Shown here in pieces: positions 58,800 to 64,000 of a stretch of 64,000 nucleotides of DNA (position 1 is the stretch's first letter; every line of letters begins with the position of its first letter). The notes under the pieces were generated by a model. The model was not told the DNA's origin, ran no database searches, and was given only the letters and a program-made list of their open reading frames with translations. The translations under genes and the position numbers were made by a program. The stretch is taken from the NCBI GenBank assembly GCA_029204225.1, contig CM055101.1, positions 58,889,579-58,953,578 of the forward strand. The letters are read 5' to 3'. The stretch is from Diphasiastrum complanatum (Eukaryota > Streptophyta > Lycopodiopsida > Lycopodiales > Lycopodiaceae).

Positions 58800-61700
58800 A
58801 GAACACTAATTCTCTTGAAACATGTGTGCGCGTGTGGGTTCGGAGGCCCACCCAAAAATCTGGTCCCCGCCTACTCTGCTCATGCTTCTTATGTGGACAT
58901 GTCTAAAACTTCAAGTGCTCGAACCTATTTGTAGCTCATGCTCGCCTACTCAGAACTGAAAAAATCAAAAACATTGAGGCCCACTAAAAATTTGGTGGCC
59001 ATTTTGATGCCCCCTGTTTGTGCCACATGGAACGTTGGTAGCTCATTGGGGCAAAAAGCCCGGGCAATGTCTTTAAGGGCCAATGTTGTGTGAGGGCCTT
59101 TTCCAACCTCATGCTTTTCTTATGACAAGTTGCTCTAAGCTTTGTCCTCCCATGATTATTAATTTTTGTTTTTTTTTCAAGGTGCGAGGAAGGCCCAAGC
59201 TTGAGCACCTTCCCCTGTGGGAGGGGCTTTTCTACCCTCTAGCTTATCTTGTAGGACTTTTTCCCTCATGCAATACCCAAGACCATGGGGAAGGTCTAAG
59301 GCCTAAGGTATTCCCTTGCGTAATGCCAATGTGTGAGCTTTTGTTTTTTCTTTTGCCCTAATTTCTACAAGCCAAGACTAGTTCACTACGTATACCATCG
59401 TTTGCATGTGACTGCTAACTTTGATCCAAACTTGAGCCTTTCCTAATATTGTTTACTTTTATTGTTGCAAAAATCATGATTCTTAGTGAATGTTTGCTTT
59501 CACAGGAATGTCCTTTTGTCGACATGTTCCTAAATCAACAAAGAAATCAGTTATGTTCTTTAATGTGATTCTCAATTACAAATCAAAAAACAAGCACATT
59601 GCATAATAATGTGATTCTTGATTACAAATCAAAAGACAAGAACATGGCATTATGAGGCAAGGGGAAGAGTCTTGGCCCAAGGGTCTTCCACCCTATAACC
59701 TCAAGGGCACTTGCTAAAGTAGCGAGGCCGGCCTGAGGGCCTAAGGGCAACTTCCCCAATTTAATATCATTGATAGCGTTTTCTTTTTTCACAATTACTT
59801 TCTATCTAGAAATGTTTGGAAAAATAAATTTCATCAAAATCTCCATGTGCACAACTTATTTCCGATTCCCATATAACTTGGACCCTAATATGTGGACATG
59901 TGATATGTGGCTGCCAATTATTGGTTGCCACATAGCACATGTCCACATTAACATCATGGCGGCCCCCAAGGGTTATTGTGGGAGGGTAAGAGCTTGAGGG
60001 CATTGTCTATACTATGACAGAAAACCCAAGGACAACTAGCCTTCCCCCATGTACCATAGTGCAATTTTTTTGGGTCATCAATTACCTTTTTCTCAATAAA
60101 ATTTTGAAAAAAATAGATTTTTTTGGTTGAATATTGATTCAAACATCCAATCGGATGTTCACATGAAAACGTATGTGCATAAGGTTTAGGTCTATGAAAG
60201 TAGTGGAGGAAGGTATGAGTCTTTGGCAAGATGCACATTTTGCAAGGTGGCTTCATTTCTCTACATGAAAGTACTCGAGGAAGGTATGAGTCTTTAGCAA
60301 GATGCACATTTTACAAGGTGGCTTCTAAATACAAAAAAAAAAAAAAATTGAACGCTCAACATTGCATGCAAAGAAAAGTTGTGAGAAAAGTCCATGTTAA
60401 AGGACATGTTTTGAAATTTGAGTGTAGACTTGAATGAGAAGGTGATTACATCATGATGCATGATCCTTGTATGGACAAGTAGATAGATATGCTTATAGTT
60501 TGTCTTTAACTTTCTCATAATCGATGACTTGTGTACATTAGTATCTATTTTTTGAAAGCAAGGCCTTTGTGGGGGTTCTGAACTTATTTTAACTACTAAG
60601 ATATCATTATATTTGAGAGTTTCTATTATCTTGAATTGTTCCATAATTGATGAATTGTATAGTACATAGTAGCTATTTTTTGAAACCAAGGTCTTATGGA
60701 GTTGTAAACTTAATATTTTATGTTAAGATATCAGTGTTCGTTATAGATTGAACATTAAATTTTTGTGCTTTAGAACATTAGTGCAATAGCTAAATCAATT
60801 TTTTCTTTCTTTAGAACCTTAATACACTAAAGCCTTTTCAAGTGTATGATGATGAGGCATCTATGCAAAGCCCTAAATGAGGTCATTGAACTTGATTGAA
60901 AGTGAAATTCATTGACAAGTGTAAGGCATAACGCTTTTTATAGCCTACAATTTCGAGTTAACTCTTTTTTTGCCAATGTTTTCATATAGCTTCTTCACTG
61001 AATCTTCGGTGGGACACTATGTCTATGAAATATTTTATGGATGCTGATATTCTTTACAAATATTTCAAAAAATTACACCAAATTTGCATATGAAATTCGA
61101 ATGAGTTCTAATGAACCAACTACATGGAACATGACAATGCATAAATTATTAAGGAATGGAAACCTTTAAAGGGTTTGATCCTCTTGTGGAACTAGCATTA
61201 AAATGCCAAGCTACAAATTATTTACCTTGTACTTGTGGGAGTATAATCAATTGGCCTTAAGTGAGTTACTTCAAGGAAGATTTATGCAAGATAGAACTTG
61301 AAGTCACAACTTATTGATCTCAATCATTAGTTTAAATACCAATGTAGCTGACTTATTACATAAGTTAATATTTCTAACCTTGGTACATGACTTTCTGACT
61401 CACTCAAATGTGAGAGGGCCTTTTCTGATGTCTAGCCACTCTTGTGATATTCTTAACTCCATGCAAAGTCCAAACCATGAGGAAGATTGGAGGCTTAGCA
61501 TATTCCCTTGCGTAATGCAAAGTGTGTGTGGTTTTGTTCCCTTGTGTAATGCAAAGTGTGTGTGGTTTTGTTCTTTCTTTTGCCCTCCTTGCTTTAAGCC
61601 CACACTAGTTATGTGCCACCTTCCACATTTAAATACAAGAGACCCGGAATATGTATGTTCATTTGTTTTACAATACATTTTTCAAAGAATTTCCACTAGT

Positions 61701-62400
61701 GTTTCTCAATTCAAAAAGCTGATATATTATTTGTAAAAAATTTAATTGTTAAGCTTGATAAACATATGGATTATTGTACGTTTTGTAATCCACGCATGTG
61801 TGAGCATGTTCCCACGTGTGAGAAATAGGTGTAGGGTAGCTAGGTCCTAATCATAGGAGTTAGGTAGAAAGTTTGGTCAAGTTTTTTAAAATTTAGGAAC
61901 TACCTCTAAAAATCAAGGAAGTTGGTGTTGATCTAACTACCATAGATGGTATACCTAATGGTTAGGTCAACTTGACTTGAGTATGCTAACTAATGACAAT
62001 CTGGTACCTAAACACATGCTGAACCTACTCAACCAACCGAGGATAGGATCCTTTGTGATAATTAGAAAAAGTCATATATGTTGAGTTTAGGGGTGTGGCA
62101 AATTTTTTTGTTACCATCTTCGTGATGTGGCTCGAGCTAGTTAGGCTCACTACAAGTGTCGAGATTAGGTTTGATGAGTGACTAATTTCAAAGTGTTGGC
62201 ATGAGGTCAAAGGACCAATCAAAAGAGATATTTTCATGTTTATGGTCCAATCAAATTAGAGGAGTCTTAAGTCACTCATCCAATCACATGCAGAGGAGGA
62301 GAAAAAGGGGTCCAATCATATTTGAGCACCCTCTACCACAAGTTCATGTTAGATGGATTGATACTTTCATTATGTACTTGAGTTTTTTGTAACCAAGTGA
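58800..62400. other. No gene recognised; region of small local duplications
   Basis: Local direct repeats at 59562-59580 with 59608-59650, at 60194-60253 with 60264-60324 (about 60 bp, few differences), at about 60500-60560 with 60640-60700, and at 61503-61572 (two units of about 35 bp). A GCGTAATGC-containing block near 59310 resembles one near 61510. Open frames lack recognisable domains. Confidence 0.4.
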
Positions 62401-62589
62401 GATTTGACAATTCTAGCTATTATTGGTTTCTCTCTCTACCCGAGAGCAAGGTGTTTTCATACTTAGTTGGACCCAGCGGAATATTGCCATATTTGTATTA
62501 TGAGCAATCATGATACCAATGAATGTCAATAGAACCTCAGGAACCAAGCAGTCTGACCAGCACCAAATCCCGCCCCATTGGACCAAATC

Positions 62590-62905
62590 CCAGTGCCAAA
62601 ACAATGTTGGATCGTCATGGTATGGATCAAGAGGATGATCAAGGATCTTCACTTGCTAGATTTTTCAGAGAGCCCAATCATCTTTTGTGACAACCTATCA
62701 GCCCAAAAGTTGGCAAACAATCCTATATTTCATGCTAGGAGCAAGCATATTGAGGTGGCATATCACTTTGTGAGGGAGCAAGTCATGGCAAAGGAGGTGG
62801 AGCTTAAACATGTAGCTGATATCTTCACCAAAGAATTGGGAAAAGACTTGTTTACAATGCATAGGAATTCACTTGGAGTTTTCTCAAAGTCTATGCTAAA
62901 ACTAG
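62590..62905 (+). pseudogene. Ty1/copia RNase H C-terminal fragment
   Basis: The plus strand reads SPIIFCDNLSAQKLANNPIF, HARSKHIEVAYHFVREQV, then KEVELKHVADIFTKELGKDL and HRNSLGV, the C-terminal end of a copia RNase H. About six residues normally lying between LKHV and ADIFTK are missing. The N-terminal half with the first catalytic residues is absent, and no RT or LTR is attached. It lies just outside the inner end of the right inverted-repeat copy. Confidence 0.8.
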
Positions 62906-63009
62906 TTGAAGATCGTATGCACGAGTGTTCGGATGTGCAGCGTACATGCACATACCAAAAGAAAAAAGGTGCAAACTAGACAAAAAGTCGGTGCAAACAA
63001 TGATGGTCG

Positions 63010-63940
63010 GATATTTGCGGAACAACTCTCACTATAATGAGCTGCTAGATGCAGAAACAGTCTAATAGATTGTTAATGCTAAATGTAGTCACAGCTCAAA
63101 TGTTCTATTGCCCAACAAGATCTTATAAATTAATACTCACACAAAAAAAATGAGTACAATCCACCGAAGAGATTAGAAATGATTTGAGTGTGGCAATACT
63201 AATAATGAATTTGATAAGAAGTTTAGTTTTGAATGGATTGACAATGCAACAAAATGATGGCAAGTTCCTCAGACGTCAAAGACAAAGCCATTGTCTGATC
63301 AAAAGTTGAAGAGTCGTAGACATCCGTGTTCTGATCAGAGTGAGTAAACAAGCGTGATTAAACATAAATGAAGTGCATTCAAATCACAATAAGCATTCAT
63401 CTACGTTATACACAGATAGAAAAGCGTATTGCTACTATATTATACTGAAGCACAACAAAATAACAGTTTCAACTAGAATGACGGCATAACTGGGAGGCTC
63501 AAAATAATTCGTCTCATGGACGGATCACCACGTAGAGTGTGCCTGGATGATCCATTTATAGATTTCATCCATGTAATGTATTAACTATAGTAAATGTTTG
63601 TCACCTAATTAGGTAAGTTGTTGTACTTGGAAGTATTTGGCTTTTGTGACAACTGACATAGTATATACGGTCAACGAATCAGGGAATGTTGACGCGGACA
63701 AGGACGTTGCAAATCTCTCACTTCGCATTTTACGTGAAGTGGCTATCTCTCACTTCGCATTTTTGGGAAGTGGCTGGGAACGTTCCTTGTTAAAAATAGA
63801 CGACTGTTGAGTTTTTTTCTCTCTCTTCGGGATTTTGCAAAAAAGCCGACAGTGCCCTTTAAAAAACGCAGGTACCCGTAAAAAGCCGACACTGTCTTTA
63901 AAACAATTTAACTTCTTCAGAAAAGTTGAAAGGAAGATGC
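63010..63940 (-). repeat. About 0.95-kb repeat, right copy of an inverted pair
   Basis: Reverse complement of 42315-43273. On the minus strand its outer end has a series of CACTGTCGGCTTTTT-like motifs (near 63990, 63960, 63895 and 63860), continuing to the window edge, which is denser than in the left copy. The true end lies beyond 64000. No protein recognised. Confidence 0.7.
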
Positions 63941-64000
63941 TGAAGGCAAAAATCCGACATTGTCACAAAAAGTCAGCACTGTTGAAGATAGTTGAAGTGT

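Overview
The window is a piece of a large land-plant nuclear genome. The evidence is Ty1/copia and Ty3/gypsy retroelements, En/Spm (CACTA) TNP2-type transposases, an AP2/ERF transcription factor, GT-AG introns and a short plant-type telomere motif (TTTAGGG). I cannot place the species from the sequence. Only one gene looks intact and host-derived: an ERF factor with an EAR-like LDLDLNL motif at 54806-56047. Almost everything else is transposable-element DNA, nested, truncated and mutated.

Layout. 0.26-4.1 kb: an unclassified, probably DNA-transposon-derived unit with two decayed genes that converge near 2.6 kb. 4.4-5.4 kb: reverse transcriptase of a minus-strand copia element. 5.4-9.7 kb: the 3' part of an LTR element, holding a long decayed ORF (P/T-rich then coiled coil) whose in-frame stops are almost all TAG, then a polypurine tract and a putative LTR. 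10.6-17.7 kb: three copia gag fragments, one joined to an internally deleted pol; a 1.16-kb fold-back element lies between two of them. 18.8-19.8 kb: gypsy gag, minus strand. 20.5-23.7 kb: no recognisable gene.

23.8-31.7 kb and 44.1-53.4 kb: two clusters of one non-coding LTR element (LARD-like). It has LTRs of about 1.23 kb starting TGTTGTAAAGC and ending GCGCTACA, a tRNA-iMet-type primer site, a leader with five serial hairpins, and a polypurine tract. The second cluster has copies in both orientations and a related second subfamily. 31.7-34.2 kb: minus-strand copia pol joined to a minus-strand TNP2 gene (34.2-35.8 kb) with its subterminal repeat array (36.4-36.7 kb). 38.7-42.0 kb: a second TNP2 copy on the plus strand, split by a 641-bp solo LTR with a perfect 5-bp target duplication. 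About 0.95-kb inverted copies at 42.3-43.3 and 63.0-63.9 kb bracket 21.6 kb that includes the second LTR cluster, a tRNA-derived retroposon with a 16-bp target duplication, and the ERF gene. 56-62.4 kb is mostly unannotatable, with small local duplications; a copia RNase H remnant lies at 62.6-62.9 kb.

The best candidates for something undescribed are the hairpin-array non-coding LTR family, the amber-only decay of the 5.4-8.6 kb ORF, the two-gene unit at the left edge, and the large inverted-repeat bracket around the ERF gene. All homology calls come from reading translations by eye; no database search was run.
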